From positions 434,001-498,000 of the forward strand of contig NZ_VJYI01000003.1 in the NCBI RefSeq assembly GCF_008065375.1: a stretch of DNA of 64,000 bases, read 5' to 3'. Below, piece after piece: positions 9,422 through 19,108 of the stretch. The DNA comes from Nonomuraea sp. SYSU D8015. GTDB taxonomy: Bacteria > Actinomycetota > Actinomycetes > Streptosporangiales > Streptosporangiaceae. The stretch's first letter is position 1. Each line of letters opens with the position of its first letter. Both the position numbers and the translations under genes were made by a program. Below the pieces are notes generated by a model that searched no databases, had not been told where the DNA came from, and saw only the letters and a program-made list of their open reading frames with translations.

Positions 9422-11028
9422 GCATCCCCCTCTTCGGTCAGCCAGGCCGACAGGCGCCGTCCCGGTCCTCTCACCAGATCGATCAGGTCGGCCGCCGGTG
9501 AGCGGCCGGGAGTCACGTGCCGGTCGGCGAACGCGGCGACCGCGCCGGCCAGGGCGGGGGGCGCGCCGAGGCGGGGCAGCGCCTCGAGCGCGGCGCGGAA
9601 GCAGCCCTCGGCCGCCTTGCGGAGCCGCGGATCCGTCAGCCCGCATCTGGCGGCCTCGGGCCAGGGCTCCCCGTACGGCTGGGCGGCGGCGAGCGCGGCG
9701 TCGGCGGCCCGGTCGTCGGTGATGAGCGCGTACGTCACGGCCACGCACACCGGCCAGGTCGCCGGGTGCTGGGCGTCGAGGTAGCGGATCTCCAGCCAGC
9801 CGCGCGGCCGCACCGGCGGGAACACGGTCGTGGCGTGGTAGGCCAGGTCCGCCGCGGTGGGCTCGCCGGTCGCCAGCCAGTCGCGGAAGGTCGAGCCGTC
9901 GCGTACCGGGCGGCAGCGGTCGCCGCCCTCCCGCACCAGCATGAGGCGGGCGTCGAGCAGGTAGTCCGCCCAGTCGGCCGCCGGGTCTCCTGAGGCGCGG
10001 ACGGGGGTGGTCCTCGTGGGGTCGAGATGCTCCCACACGGCCTGGCGGCCGGACATCCAGCCGAAGGGACGACCGCCGCTGAGCGGGGAGTTGGCGAAGG
10101 CGGCGGTCAGGACGGGGCCCAGGAGGTGCGCCCGCTCCCATCGGGTCCCCGGTCGCTCGCCCAGGTCCAGGTTGACCTGGATCGAGGCCGTGGAGCACAT
10201 CATCAGCGGGCCGTACGGGCCGCCCAGGAACTCCGCCATCGCCTCGTACCTGGGGAGGCGGAGCTGGCGGAGCGGCGGGCGTACCGGATCGAGGCCCACG
10301 CCCGCCAGCGCCAGGCCCGCCTCGGCGAGGGCACGGCGGGCTGCGGCCAGGTCGGCGGCCAGGCCGTCGATCGCGTCGGGCAGCGGGCCCGCCGGTCCGG
10401 AGAGCTCCACCTGGCCGCCCGGCTCGAAGGTCACCCGGCTCCCGCCGGGCAGCGGCGGCAGGGTCCGCGCGACCTCCTCCAGCGGCACGTGCCGGCCGGC
10501 CGCCGCACGATCGAAGACGAGGAACTCCAGCTCGACCCCGACCCGATCCCCACCGCTGCCCTGAAAGCACCGGCTCGCGAAGTCACCCACATCCGCGAGA
10601 CCCCTGAGCGGCCTCTCTTCCCCATCCACCGCCTCGTCATCGTGGGGAACCGGCGCGCTCCGCCCGCCCGCCTCGGAAGGACGAGCACCCTGCACGCCCG
10701 CCGTCCCGTCGTCGCGGCGTCGCACGCCCCTCTCGTCCGGCTCGTCGCGGCGTCGAGCGCCCCTCTCGTCCGGCTCTGGGGCGCGCCCACGCCGCGGAAC
10801 ATGGCTGTCCATGACCGGGGCGGTGCCGCCACGTGGTGTCGCATGCGCGTCGTCGGCCCCGTGCGGCACGGCCATCCCGTTCGCCGCCGCGTGGGCGCCC
10901 ACCGGCGACGTATGGTCACCATCCGCCTGCGCGGAGCCCGCGAGCGGCGTGGCCTCGGATCGTGTGCGGTCCCGGTCGGCCGCCTCGGTGGCTCCCCTGA
11001 GCGGCGGGCCGGCGGGCCGGCCGGTCAT
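9418..11028 (-). CDS. egtA: Glutamate-cysteine ligase EgtA with a long disordered N-terminal extension
   Basis: A 536-aa ligase producing gamma-glutamylcysteine for EgtB. The catalytic part starts around residue 160 (VGVELEFLVFDR) and contains FEPGGQVELSG, MMCSTASIQVNLD and WLEIRYLDAQ, as in the GCS2/EgtA family. The preceding roughly 150 residues are charged, low-complexity and include an 11-residue repeat (DERGARRRDEP type). Start ATG 11028 is preferred over an ATG 21 nt upstream because GAGGGGGAG sits at the right distance. Stop overlaps egtB. First gene of the egt operon, 67 bp after an anti-sigma gene on the same strand. Confidence 0.9.
   Translation of the reverse strand: MTGRPAGPPLRGATEAADRDRTRSEATPLAGSAQADGDHTSPVGAHAAANGMAVPHGADDAHATPRGGTAPVMDSHVPRRGRAPEPDERGARRRDEPDERGVRRRDDGTAGVQGARPSEAGGRSAPVPHDDEAVDGEERPLRGLADVGDFASRCFQGSGGDRVGVELEFLVFDRAAAGRHVPLEEVARTLPPLPGGSRVTFEPGGQVELSGPAGPLPDAIDGLAADLAAARRALAEAGLALAGVGLDPVRPPLRQLRLPRYEAMAEFLGGPYGPLMMCSTASIQVNLDLGERPGTRWERAHLLGPVLTAAFANSPLSGGRPFGWMSGRQAVWEHLDPTRTTPVRASGDPAADWADYLLDARLMLVREGGDRCRPVRDGSTFRDWLATGEPTAADLAYHATTVFPPVRPRGWLEIRYLDAQHPATWPVCVAVTYALITDDRAADAALAAAQPYGEPWPEAARCGLTDPRLRKAAEGCFRAALEALPRLGAPPALAGAVAAFADRHVTPGRSPAADLIDLVRGPGRRLSAWLTEEGDA
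10709..10774. repeat. 33-bp tandem repeat inside egtA
   Basis: Two nearly identical 33-bp units (beginning TCGTCGCGGCGTCG) at about 10709-10741 and 10742-10774. Because 33 is divisible by three, they encode two copies of an 11-residue charged segment in the EgtA N-terminal extension without breaking the frame. Confidence 0.75.
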
Positions 11029-11095
11029 CGTCTCCCCCTCGCGTGGCACATGGGTCTACAGACCCGCGAGCGCCGCGAGCGTTACGGGAGATCTC

Positions 11096-11362
11096 TTAGT
11101 TTTGTCGCCGGTTTCTGAAGGCGGCCATCAGCCGGTCGCGCGTGGGCGCCGAGAGCTTCTCCGGCGGCGCGTCGCCGACGGCCCGGATGGTGGTGCGGAA
11201 CTGGTCGAAGTAGTGCCCGCAGTCGTCGCAGCAGGCCAGATGGGTCTCGACGGCGACCTGGGACGGCTCGTCGAGGGCGTGGTCGAGGTAGGCGGTGATG
11301 ACTTCCACCAGTTCGCCGCACGTGAACCGCTTCACGACGTTGCCCGCCTTACCCTCTGCCAC
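11096..11362 (-). CDS. Zinc-finger anti-sigma factor, RsrA-like
   Basis: An 88-aa protein with the ZAS (zf-HC2) signature: Cys15 (FTCGELVE), then His41-x3-Cys45-x2-Cys48 in HLACCDDC, plus an extra Cys44. In family members such as RsrA this site holds zinc and the cognate sigma factor, releasing sigma on thiol oxidation. The start taken is GTG 11362; a GTG at 11335 (MKRFTCGE) is also possible. It directly follows an ECF sigma gene (14 bp gap) and precedes egtA. Redox sensing is an inference from the HxxxCxxC motif and context. Confidence 0.85.
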   Translation of the reverse strand: MAEGKAGNVVKRFTCGELVEVITAYLDHALDEPSQVAVETHLACCDDCGHYFDQFRTTIRAVGDAPPEKLSAPTRDRLMAAFRNRRQN

Positions 11363-11376
11363 ATGAACCGTTTCAC

Positions 11377-12057
11377 CTATTCTGACTGCTTCACCGAGTT
11401 GAAGTAGTCCTCCAGCCGCCCGCGGACCGTCGCACGCGCGCGGTGCAGCAGAACCCTCTGGTTGGCCGCGGAGATCTCAAGGATCTCGCAGACCTCCTCG
11501 GAGGTACATCCCTCCACGTCACGAAGTGTGATCACGATCCGCTGCCGCGGCGGCAGCCCCGCGAGGGCCGCGCCGATCAGCCCGCGGACCTCCGCGGCGA
11601 GCGCCTGGTTCTCCGGCGTCGGCCAGGCCGCCGGCGACTCCTTCCAGCTTCCCGGCAGAGCGGCGTCGGCGCCGTGGAACCGCGACGGATCGACGGTCGG
11701 CCCGCCGTCCTGTTCGAAGGTGCTCCATGGCAGTGTACGGCTCTCGCGCACGCTGCGTTTCTTCGCCGTGTTGACGAGGATGCGGTAGATCCACGTCTTG
11801 AGCGACGAGCGGCCCTCGAAGCCGTCGATCGCGCCGATCACGGCCAGCCAGGTGTCCTGCACCACCTCCTCGGCGGAGTCGTCGGTGGAGACGTACGACC
11901 TGGCCACCCGCAGCATGCCCCGCGACCAGGTGTCGAGCAACGTCGCGAACATCTCCTCATCGCCCGCCCGCAGGGCTGAGACGACGACGTCATCCGGGGG
12001 CAGCGTGCTGCCCGCGAAAGACCCCACGATCGCTTCCTCCCGGTCGAGCGTCGGCAA
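11377..12057 (-). CDS. ECF (sigma-70 family) RNA polymerase sigma factor
   Basis: A 226-aa ECF sigma. Region 2 is visible as AEEVVQDTWLAVIGAIDGF and SSLKTWIYRILVNTAKKR. Region 4 is visible as LAGLPPRQRIVITLRDVEG with the helix-turn-helix TSEEVCEILEISAANQRVLL. The linker between them is long and Pro/Trp-rich. It forms a pair with the downstream zinc-finger anti-sigma factor and probably controls its own operon; whether it also drives egtA-E is untested. The start ATG at 12057 was taken; no N-terminal or C-terminal extra domain is evident. Confidence 0.92.
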   Translation of the reverse strand: MPTLDREEAIVGSFAGSTLPPDDVVVSALRAGDEEMFATLLDTWSRGMLRVARSYVSTDDSAEEVVQDTWLAVIGAIDGFEGRSSLKTWIYRILVNTAKKRSVRESRTLPWSTFEQDGGPTVDPSRFHGADAALPGSWKESPAAWPTPENQALAAEVRGLIGAALAGLPPRQRIVITLRDVEGCTSEEVCEILEISAANQRVLLHRARATVRGRLEDYFNSVKQSE

Positions 12058-12175
12058 TCATCATCACATGCTTCCGGCGGGCGGCGCAGCGGGGGGCGGA
12101 GACCTGAGGTGGTGACCGGACGCGCCCGGCGACGGCTGCGGTCGAGCCTGGCGCGCCCGGGGATCGGGGGCGAGA

Positions 12176-12867
12176 TCAAGCCTTGTGCATGGGGGCCCAG
12201 ACGGTCATCGGGCCGGGGCCGCGGTTGGCCCACGTGTAGTACGGGACGAACGTGAGCTCGGCCGGGCCCGCGTGCTCCGGCTCCAAGGGCGCGGCGGCGG
12301 TGCGGTAGGGGAAGCCGCCGTCGTCCTCGCGGTGCACGTGGACCCGGCCGCGCGCGATGACGGGCACCACGCCGGCGGGCAGCCCGGTCACCGCCGTCCC
12401 GTCGGCGAGACGGTCTCCCGCGACGCACAGGTCGTCGACGATGACTCCGGGGTGGTCGGTCTGCTCCAGGCAGTACACGAGCGGGCCGCGTTCGACCGCG
12501 ACCTGGCCGCGGGCCACGTCCAGCCGGGGCACGGCGGCTGTCAGCCGGGGCCGGACCCCGAGGTCCATGACGACCCGGTCGCCCGGCCGCCACCGGCGCG
12601 CGATGCGGTGGTAGGCCCGGGCTCGGCGCGCCGGCCGTCCACGCCCGCCGCGTCCGCCCAGGCGGGGACGCGAACCGACAGCGTCCACGGATGGCCGGGG
12701 GTCTCGCGGACGACGACCTCGACGCGGCCGCTCCACGGGTAGCCGGTGTCCACCTCCAGCAGCACCGCCCCCGACCGGATCGTGGCGGGCGCGTACAGGT
12801 GCAGCTGGACGCCGTCGCCGTCCTGGGTGGCGAGGTAGTGGTCGAGGGAGGACAGCAGGCGCATCAC
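12176..12867 (-). pseudogene. GH127 beta-L-arabinofuranosidase remnant (3' third only)
   Basis: Two frames are needed to read it. From 12864, MRLLSSLDHYLATQDGDGVQ and GYPWSGRVEVVV match the middle/C-terminal part of DUF1680/GH127 enzymes. After about 12620 homology continues in another frame (RARAYHRIARRWRPGD, then VERGPLVYCLEQTDHP) to the stop at 12176. The N-terminal two thirds, including the catalytic Cys/Glu region and start codon, are absent, and a short stretch is also lost at the frameshift. The remnant abuts a divergent GH78 relic at about 12865. Family role: arabinose removal from plant glycans. Confidence 0.85.
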
Positions 12868-15246
12868 GACACACCGCTCGGCATCGGCACGCCCGTGCCC
12901 CGGCTGAGCTGGCGCCTGGCCTCCGACCGGCGCGGCGACGCCCCCGTCGCGTACCGGATCCGCGTCCAAGGCCCCGACGACGTCCTGGCCTGGACAGCGG
13001 CTGGGTCGACGGCCAGGACGTGAGCGCCGACTACGGAGGCGCGCCGCTGGCGTCGTTCGCCCGCTGCCGCTGGAAGGTCTCGGTCCGCCCCGGCGGCTCC
13101 GCCGAGTCGTGGTTCGGCACCGGGGTCATGCACGCCGACGAGTGGAAGGCGGCGTGGATCGGCCACGATCCGGAGACCGAGCCGCCGTTCGAGCCGCCGG
13201 CCGACGACCGCGAGCCGCGCACGCCCCGCACCGCGCACCTGCCCGCGCCCCGGTACTTCCGGCGCGAGCTCGACCTGCGCCCGGCCACCTCCGTCCGGAT
13301 CGCGTGCACCGCCCGCGGCCTGTACGAACTGCACGTCAACGGCGTGCGCGTCGGCGACGGCGAGCTGACCCCCGGCTGGACCGACTACCGCCATCGGGTG
13401 CCGTACCAGGTGTACGACGTGACGGACCCCCGTACGGTGGCCGGCACCGACGCGGGCTGGCGGGAGACCACCGGCCCGCTCCGCTACGCCGACCTGCTGA
13501 TGGGCGAGTGGTACGACGCCCGGCTGGAGCTGGACGGGTGGGACCGGCCCGGGTTCGACGACTCCGCCTGGGCGCCCGCCCGCGTGCTCTCCTTCGACCA
13601 CGGCGTGCTGGTGCCCTCGCCCGCCGAGCCCGTCCGGGTCACGCAGGACGTCGAGCCGGTCGACGTCAGGCGGAGCGACGGCCGGACGATCGTCGACCTG
13701 GGCCAGAACCTCGCCGGCCGGGTGCGGCTGACGATCCGCGGCGCCCGGCCGGGCGACCGCGTCACGCTCCGCCACGGCGAGGCGCTCGACGACGACGGCG
13801 GCCTCTACACCGCCAACCTGCGCTCCGCCGAGGCCACCGACCACTACGTCGCCGCCGGCCGCCCAGTCGAGACGTTCGAGCCGCGCTTCACCGTCCACGG
13901 CTTCCGCCACGTCGAGATCACCGGCCATCCCGGCGACTTCGAGCTGGTCGGGCGGGTGCTGCACTCGGACACGCCGGTCGCGGGCGAGTTCTCCTGCTCC
14001 GACGCGACGGTGCGGCAGCTCATCGGCAACGCCGGTGGAGCCAGCGCGGCAACTTCGTCTCGGTGCCGACCGACTGCCCGCAACGTGACGAGCGGCTCGG
14101 CTGGACCGCGGACGCGCAGGTGTTCCTGCCCACGGCCTGCTACAACGCGGACGTGGCGGCGTTCTTCACCGGCTGGCTGGCCGACCTGCGCTGCGCGCAG
14201 ACGGCGGAGGGCGCGGTGCTCGACGTGGTGCCGCACGTGATGACCGAGCGGCACGGCACGCCCGGCTGGGGCGACGCCGCGACGATCGTGCCGTGGCACC
14301 TCTACCGGGTGTACGGGGACGAGCGGGTGCTGCGTGACAGCCTGCCCAGCATGCGCCGCTGGGTGGATCACGTCGAACGCCACAACCCCGATCTCGTCTG
14401 GCGCGACCGGGTCGGCAGCCACTACGGCGACTGGCTGCAGGCAGGCGTGCGGACCTCCAGGGACGTGCTGGCCACCGCGTTCTTCGCGCTGAGCGCGGAC
14501 CTGACCGCGAAGGCCGCCGCCGTGCTGGGCGATCACGTCGCCTCCGAGAGGTACGCGGCGCTGCGTTCGCGCATCGGGGAGGCGTTCGCCCGGGGGTTCG
14601 TGTCGCCGGACGGGCGGATCACCGGTGACACGCAGACCGGCTACCTGCTGGCGCTCGCCCACGGCCTGGTGCCCGAGCCCCTCGTGCCGGCGGCCGTGGG
14701 GCGCCTGGTGGCCGACCTGGAACGCCGCGGCCGCCGCCTGACCACCGGCTTCGCCGGAGTGGGGCTGCTCGGCCCGGTCCTGTCCGCGCACGGGCACGCG
14801 GACCTGGCCTACGCGTTGCTGCACGACGACCGGTACCCGTCCTGGGGGTACTCGATCAAGCGGGGCGCGACCACGATCTGGGAGCGGTGGGACGGCTGGA
14901 CCGAGGAGAGCGGCTTCGGTCCCGTCGCCATGAACTCGTTCAACCACTACGCGCTGGGATCGGTGGGGGCGTGGCTCTACAGCGGGGTGGCGGGGCTCGG
15001 GCAGGAGGAGGGGTCCGTGGGGTTCCGCCGGCCGCTCGTCCGCCCGCTGCCCGGCGGGACGCTGACGTGGGCCGGGGCCTCGTACGACACGCCGCTGGGG
15101 CGGTTGAGCAGCCGGTGGGAGGCGGACGGCGGGACGCTGCGCCTGCGGTCCGGATCCCGCCCGGCGCCGTCGCCACCGTCCACGTCCCGACCACGGACCC
15201 GTCGTCGGTCCGCGAGTCCGGCGCCCCGATCCCCGCGCCGGCCACC
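12862..15246 (+). pseudogene. GH78 alpha-L-rhamnosidase, start lost and three frameshifts
   Basis: Homology begins at HDTPLGIGTPVPRLSWRLAS (12865), which in intact GH78 enzymes lies within the first 10-20 residues, so only the start has been cut off. Breaks: about 12990 (TGGAC where TGGGAC is expected), about 14035 (before RWSQRGNF) and about 15150 (entry to RIPPGAVATVHVPTTD). Between them the catalytic domain is recognisable: CPQRDERLGWTADAQVF (general acid region), TTIWERWDGW and MNSFNHYALGSVGAWLY. Two of the three indels look like loss of one base from a short G or C run. Family role: cleavage of rhamnose from rhamnogalacturonan. Confidence 0.88.
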
Positions 15247-16284
15247 GATCATCCACCCGCGTCTTCATCGGCAGCCGCCCGCGCGCCGCTGGTCGAGGCC
15301 GTCGGCGTGACCGGCGCGGCGCTGGAGCCGGGCTCGAACCGGATGCTCACGTTCGGCGGCCGTCCCGACGTGACGGTGGCATCGGGCGGGACGGCCCTCA
15401 GCGACCCGCTGCTGGGCCAGGTGGCACCGCTGCGCCGCCTCGCCGTGAGCCTCTGGCTGCGCGGCGAATGCGCGGCGCCGACCGGCCGCAACCGCGCCAC
15501 AACCCCCGCCGACCGCTCTCGGCCGAGCACGCCCGCCGCCGCCCACCGCTCGCAGCCGACCATGCCCACCGCCGCCGCCTACCGGTCGCGGCCCGGAGAT
15601 CATGCCGCCGACGAGACCGGGGCCCCGTTCACCGAGCCGGTGGCGACCTGGCACTGGCTGGACGCGCTGATCGTCACAGCCTCTGTGCCGGGCGTGGCGG
15701 TGCTCGGGGACTCGATCACGACGGGCGTCGGCGCCGAGACCGGGCACGGCTGGCCGGACCTGCTCGCCCACCGCGCCCACCTGGAGTCGTGGCCGCTCGC
15801 CGTCGCGAACGAGGGCGTGTCCGGCGGGCGCGTCCTCACGCCGGGCACCGGCCGCCACGCTGAGGAACGCCTGGCCGCCGAGGTGCTGACCAAGCCAGGG
15901 ATCGACGCCGTGTTGCTGCTGGCCGGGATCAACGACATCGGCGCGGGCGACCGCCCGGACGCGCTCGTCGCCGCGTACCGCCGCATGATCGGGCGCGCGC
16001 ACGCCGCCGGAGCACGCGTGATCGGCGGCACGCTGCCGCCGTTCGCCGGGGCGGAGTACTTCACCGCCGCCGGCGAACGGACCCGCGCGGCCGTGAACGC
16101 GTTCATCCGGCACGGCGGCGCGTTCGACGGGGTGGCGGATTTCGACGCGGCGCTCCGCGACCCCGCCGCGCCCGTCCGCCTGCACGCCGCGTACGACTCC
16201 GGCGACCACCTGCACCCCAGCGCGTCGGGCCACCACGCGATGGCGGCCGCGGTCGAGAGCCATCGATGCGGATCCCTTCGCTGA
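15247..16284 (+). pseudogene. SGNH/GDSL esterase, N-terminally truncated and fused in frame to the GH78 relic
   Basis: Read in the same frame as the last part of the GH78 relic. GDSL homology starts at about 15316 (ALEPGSNRMLTFGGRPDV), missing the usual signal peptide and first strands. The catalytic blocks are intact: VLGDSITTG (nucleophile Ser), GGR, GINDIG and SGDHLHPSASG (Asp/His). A low-complexity insert of about 45 residues (repeated R-S-x-P/A-H-R-S patterns, 15475-15610) interrupts the N-terminal half. There is no start codon of its own with a ribosome site. Family members include rhamnogalacturonan acetylesterases, which would fit the neighbourhood, but the substrate is a guess. Confidence 0.7.
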
Positions 16285-16363
16285 TGAGTGACGAAGCGGG
16301 CGAGCAGCTCGGAGCAGGCCCACGCTGCCGACTCTCACGATCATGCCGCTCCCGCAGCCGCGC

Positions 16364-18118
16364 CTAGCGCCCGCCGGCGAAGCGGATGGCCGGTTCCGGG
16401 CGGTGGATGCCGCGCGGGCGGTAACCGAGCGCGTCGGAGACGCCCAGGTAGTCGGCGAGCAGCCAGATGATGGCGAGCCACATCTCGGTGCCCTGCAGCC
16501 CCGGCGTGCGCGTGGGGCCGCTCCCCCGGGTCAGCTCGAAGCTGAAGCCCTCGCCGTCGTGCCAGCCGCCCAGCGCGCGGACGAGCCGCTCCCTGGCCCA
16601 CGCCTCGCCTTCCGCGCGCCGGTACGGCGTCTGCCTGCCCAGCAGCCAGAGCGGGTGGATGACGTCGAGGACGTTGCAGGCGTTCCCGGCGTCCGGGCGG
16701 AAGTAGCGCGGGTCGCGGGCCTGGGCGAGCACGGTGTCGATGGCCCTCTCGGGGTACGGCAGCGGCATCCCGAACTGCGCGAACGTGCCCCGCGTGAGCC
16801 GGTAGAAGCCGTTGACGATCTGCAGGAGGCCGGCGTCGGGGTCCGGTTCGCCCCACATCCCGTGGGCTTGGAAGCATCTAGTCAGGAGCCAGCCGTACAG
16901 GGTCTCGATCTCGCCGCGCAGGCCGAAGTCGGCGAGGTTGCGGTAGAGGCCGGTGCCGACGGCGTCCACCCATGAGCCGGCCGTCCATGCCTGCCGCGTC
17001 CAGTCGAGGGCGTCGAGTGCGGCGATCAGTTCCTGAGAGCCTAGGCTGGCGACGGCGTGCACGGGGTGCTCGAAGCGGGTGCCGAGCAGGTCGAGGGCGT
17101 AGCCGACGCAGAGCACGTGGTACGCGGTGGCTCCGTCGAGCGCCGGCGATCCGGTGGCGCCGAGCTCCGGGACCAGGCCGGTGGCCGGGTCCTGCCGGTC
17201 CCGCAGGAAGGCGACGATCTCCTCCCTGGCGGGGATCGGGGGCGGGCCGCCGAGGAGGAGGTCGGCGATCTCGACCGCGTCGCACCAGGCGCGGACGGTC
17301 GGCTCGGCCTCCGGGCGGTCCACGTACCGCTCGCCGGTCCAGCAGCGGCGCAGCACCGCCTCGGCCTGGTCCCTGGCCCGGTCGGCGAAGCCGGACAGCA
17401 ACCGCGCCAGATCGCCCCCCACAGCCCCCTGCGCCCCGCCACCCGAATCGGTCGCGCCGGTGGCCGAGGCGGTGACGGTGACCGACGTGACGGTGGCCGA
17501 AGTGGCGGCCGAAGTGGCCGAAGAGGTGGTGTGGTGGGTCGCGCGGCGGGGAGTGCGGCGGGGAGTGCGGCGGTCGCGGAGGGGGCGGGCCGGGTTGCCG
17601 GCGACCATGGCCCAGGCGGGCACGTCCTTGGTGACCACCGAGCCCGCGCCGATGACGGCGTGGTCGCCGATCGTCACCCCGTCCAGCACCACCACGTGCG
17701 ACCCGATCCATACGTCGTTCCCGATCCGGATCCCCTTCGACGTGATCGGCTGCCGGAAGACCGGCCGGTCCGGGGCGGCCGAGTGGTTGAAGCCGAGCAG
17801 GGAGGTGTGTGCCCCCACCCGCACGCCGTCGCCGAGCACCACCCGCCCCCGCGCCACGGAGTACGGGTTGAGCGTGCAGTCGTCACCCATCACCACGTCG
17901 TCGGTGACGTACGCGTGCGCCGCGATGTAGCTGCGCTCCCCCATCCGGAGCCGATCCGCGTACACGGCCGCCAGCGGCGAGATGAACACCTTCTCCGGCA
18001 CCTCGAGCTCCGTCCGCCCGCGCAGCTCCGCCACGTGCTCGGCCTGGGCCCTCCGGTCCTCCTCGCTCGCCTGGTCCCAGAACAGCCACGGGCAGAAGTC
18101 GAACTCGGTCATGGTCAA
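16364..18118 (-). CDS. Hexapeptide-repeat acyltransferase fused to an alpha-helical toroid-like domain
   Basis: An intact 584-aa two-domain protein. Residues about 1-185 form a left-handed beta-helix acyltransferase of the maltose/galactoside acetyltransferase kind (GNDVWIGSHVVVLDGVTIG, VIGAGSVVTKDVPAWAMVAGNPAR). Residues 186-235 are a Thr/Ser/Ala/Val low-complexity linker built from short repeats. Residues about 240-584 are helical with Trp/Gly-rich repeats (WCDAVEIADLLLGG, YGWLLTRCFQAHGMWGEPDP, GWHDGEGFSFEL) resembling an (alpha/alpha) barrel. Start ATG 18118 or 18112. It is the only intact gene among carbohydrate-active pseudogenes here, so a role in modifying plant-sugar derivatives is possible. 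No function is established. Confidence 0.75.
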   Translation of the reverse strand: MTMTEFDFCPWLFWDQASEEDRRAQAEHVAELRGRTELEVPEKVFISPLAAVYADRLRMGERSYIAAHAYVTDDVVMGDDCTLNPYSVARGRVVLGDGVRVGAHTSLLGFNHSAAPDRPVFRQPITSKGIRIGNDVWIGSHVVVLDGVTIGDHAVIGAGSVVTKDVPAWAMVAGNPARPLRDRRTPRRTPRRATHHTTSSATSAATSATVTSVTVTASATGATDSGGGAQGAVGGDLARLLSGFADRARDQAEAVLRRCWTGERYVDRPEAEPTVRAWCDAVEIADLLLGGPPPIPAREEIVAFLRDRQDPATGLVPELGATGSPALDGATAYHVLCVGYALDLLGTRFEHPVHAVASLGSQELIAALDALDWTRQAWTAGSWVDAVGTGLYRNLADFGLRGEIETLYGWLLTRCFQAHGMWGEPDPDAGLLQIVNGFYRLTRGTFAQFGMPLPYPERAIDTVLAQARDPRYFRPDAGNACNVLDVIHPLWLLGRQTPYRRAEGEAWARERLVRALGGWHDGEGFSFELTRGSGPTRTPGLQGTEMWLAIIWLLADYLGVSDALGYRPRGIHRPEPAIRFAGGR

Positions 18119-18125
18119 CGTCCTT

Positions 18126-19082
18126 TCAATCCGCCAACGTCAGCATCATCGACCAGCGGTAGGGGCGGACCGCCAGCCGGTACCGCTCGGGCAGCGCGGG
18201 CCCGCAGGAGGCGCTGCCGAGCCCCTGCCGGCCGTGGTCCAGATTCAGCCACACCCGGCCGGAGTCCCGCAGGTCGGCCGCCTGCAGGGCCTCGCTCCTC
18301 CACCGGCGCGCGGTGAAGTCCAGGTACGGCTCGGCGTCCACCCGCAGCGTCGCCAGTCCCGGCCCCGACAGCTCCAGCCAGCGGGTCTCGATGTGGTTGC
18401 CGTTCTCCTGCGGCACGACGTACGGGGTCTGGAGCGCGTCGATGGGTCGGGAGAATCGTCCGACGCGAGCCGCGGCCCGGCTGTCGGCGTACGTCTCGCC
18501 GGGCGCGAGACCGAACCAGGTGGCGTCGGTGTAGCCGCCGGGCAGGGCGAACCGCGCGCCCATGCGCGGCGGGGTCACGCTGAGGTGCCCGTAGGCCGTG
18601 TCATGCCAGTCCCCCACCGGGTCGGCCTCGATCGTGAGGTGCAGCGTGCCGTCGTCCTGCCAACGGTAGGTGTAGGCGGTGCGGAACCCGAGGGACCGGG
18701 TCGCGGGGCCGCTGCGCCCGCGCACGACCAGGGTGCGGTCGTCGGGTCTTTCAATGCCGCCACTGCGGTGGAGGAACCGGTCGAGCCCCACGGCCTTCCC
18801 ATCGGCGGCCAGCGCGTTCCTGGTGCCCTGGCCGCGGTCGTTGTCGGTCGGCGCCCGCCCGGCGCCGCCGTTCGGCTCGTAGTCGATGTCCCCTCCGTGC
18901 AGGAACCCACCGTCGGACCCGGTGAGCCCGTGGTCGATCCACTCCCACACGAACGCCCCGCAGAACCGCTCGGACGACTCCAGGATCGCCTGGTAGTCGC
19001 TCAGCGAGCCGGGCCCGTTCCCCATGGCGTGAGCGTACTCGCACAGCAGGAACGGCAGCCCGCGCCGCCGGAGGTCGTCCTA
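18126..19082 (-). pseudogene. GH2 beta-galactosidase remnant (C-terminal part)
   Basis: The preserved piece starts at DDLRRRGLPFLLCEYAHAMGNGPG, which in LacZ-type enzymes carries the nucleophile-side region, and runs through the C-terminal beta-sandwich domain (GYTDATWFGLAPGETYADS, LNLDHGRQGLGSASCGP) to the stop at 18126. An in-frame TAG (19080-19082) and loss of homology upstream mark the break; about 500 N-terminal residues with the sugar-binding, Ig and first barrel parts are gone. Upstream it abuts a divergent glycosidase remnant. The acyltransferase fusion gene begins 7 bp downstream on the same strand, so the two were probably co-transcribed once. Confidence 0.85.
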
Positions 19083-19108
19083 GGGCGTCACCCCGTGGGC
19101 GCGGGCTC

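Noticed and set aside
5304..10570. Very long minus-strand frames extending egtE (662 aa), egtC (669 aa) and egtB (814 aa) upstream
   Set aside because: The N-terminal extensions are out-of-frame readings of the preceding egt gene. True starts are set by GTGA, TAGTG and ATGA overlaps and by the catalytic Cys2 of EgtC.
12862..16284. Frameshifts in GH78 as simple sequencing errors
   Set aside because: Neighbouring long genes (egt operon, transporter operon) are free of indels, and the locus also has missing 5' ends. Sequencing error is still possible for single indels but does not explain the whole pattern.
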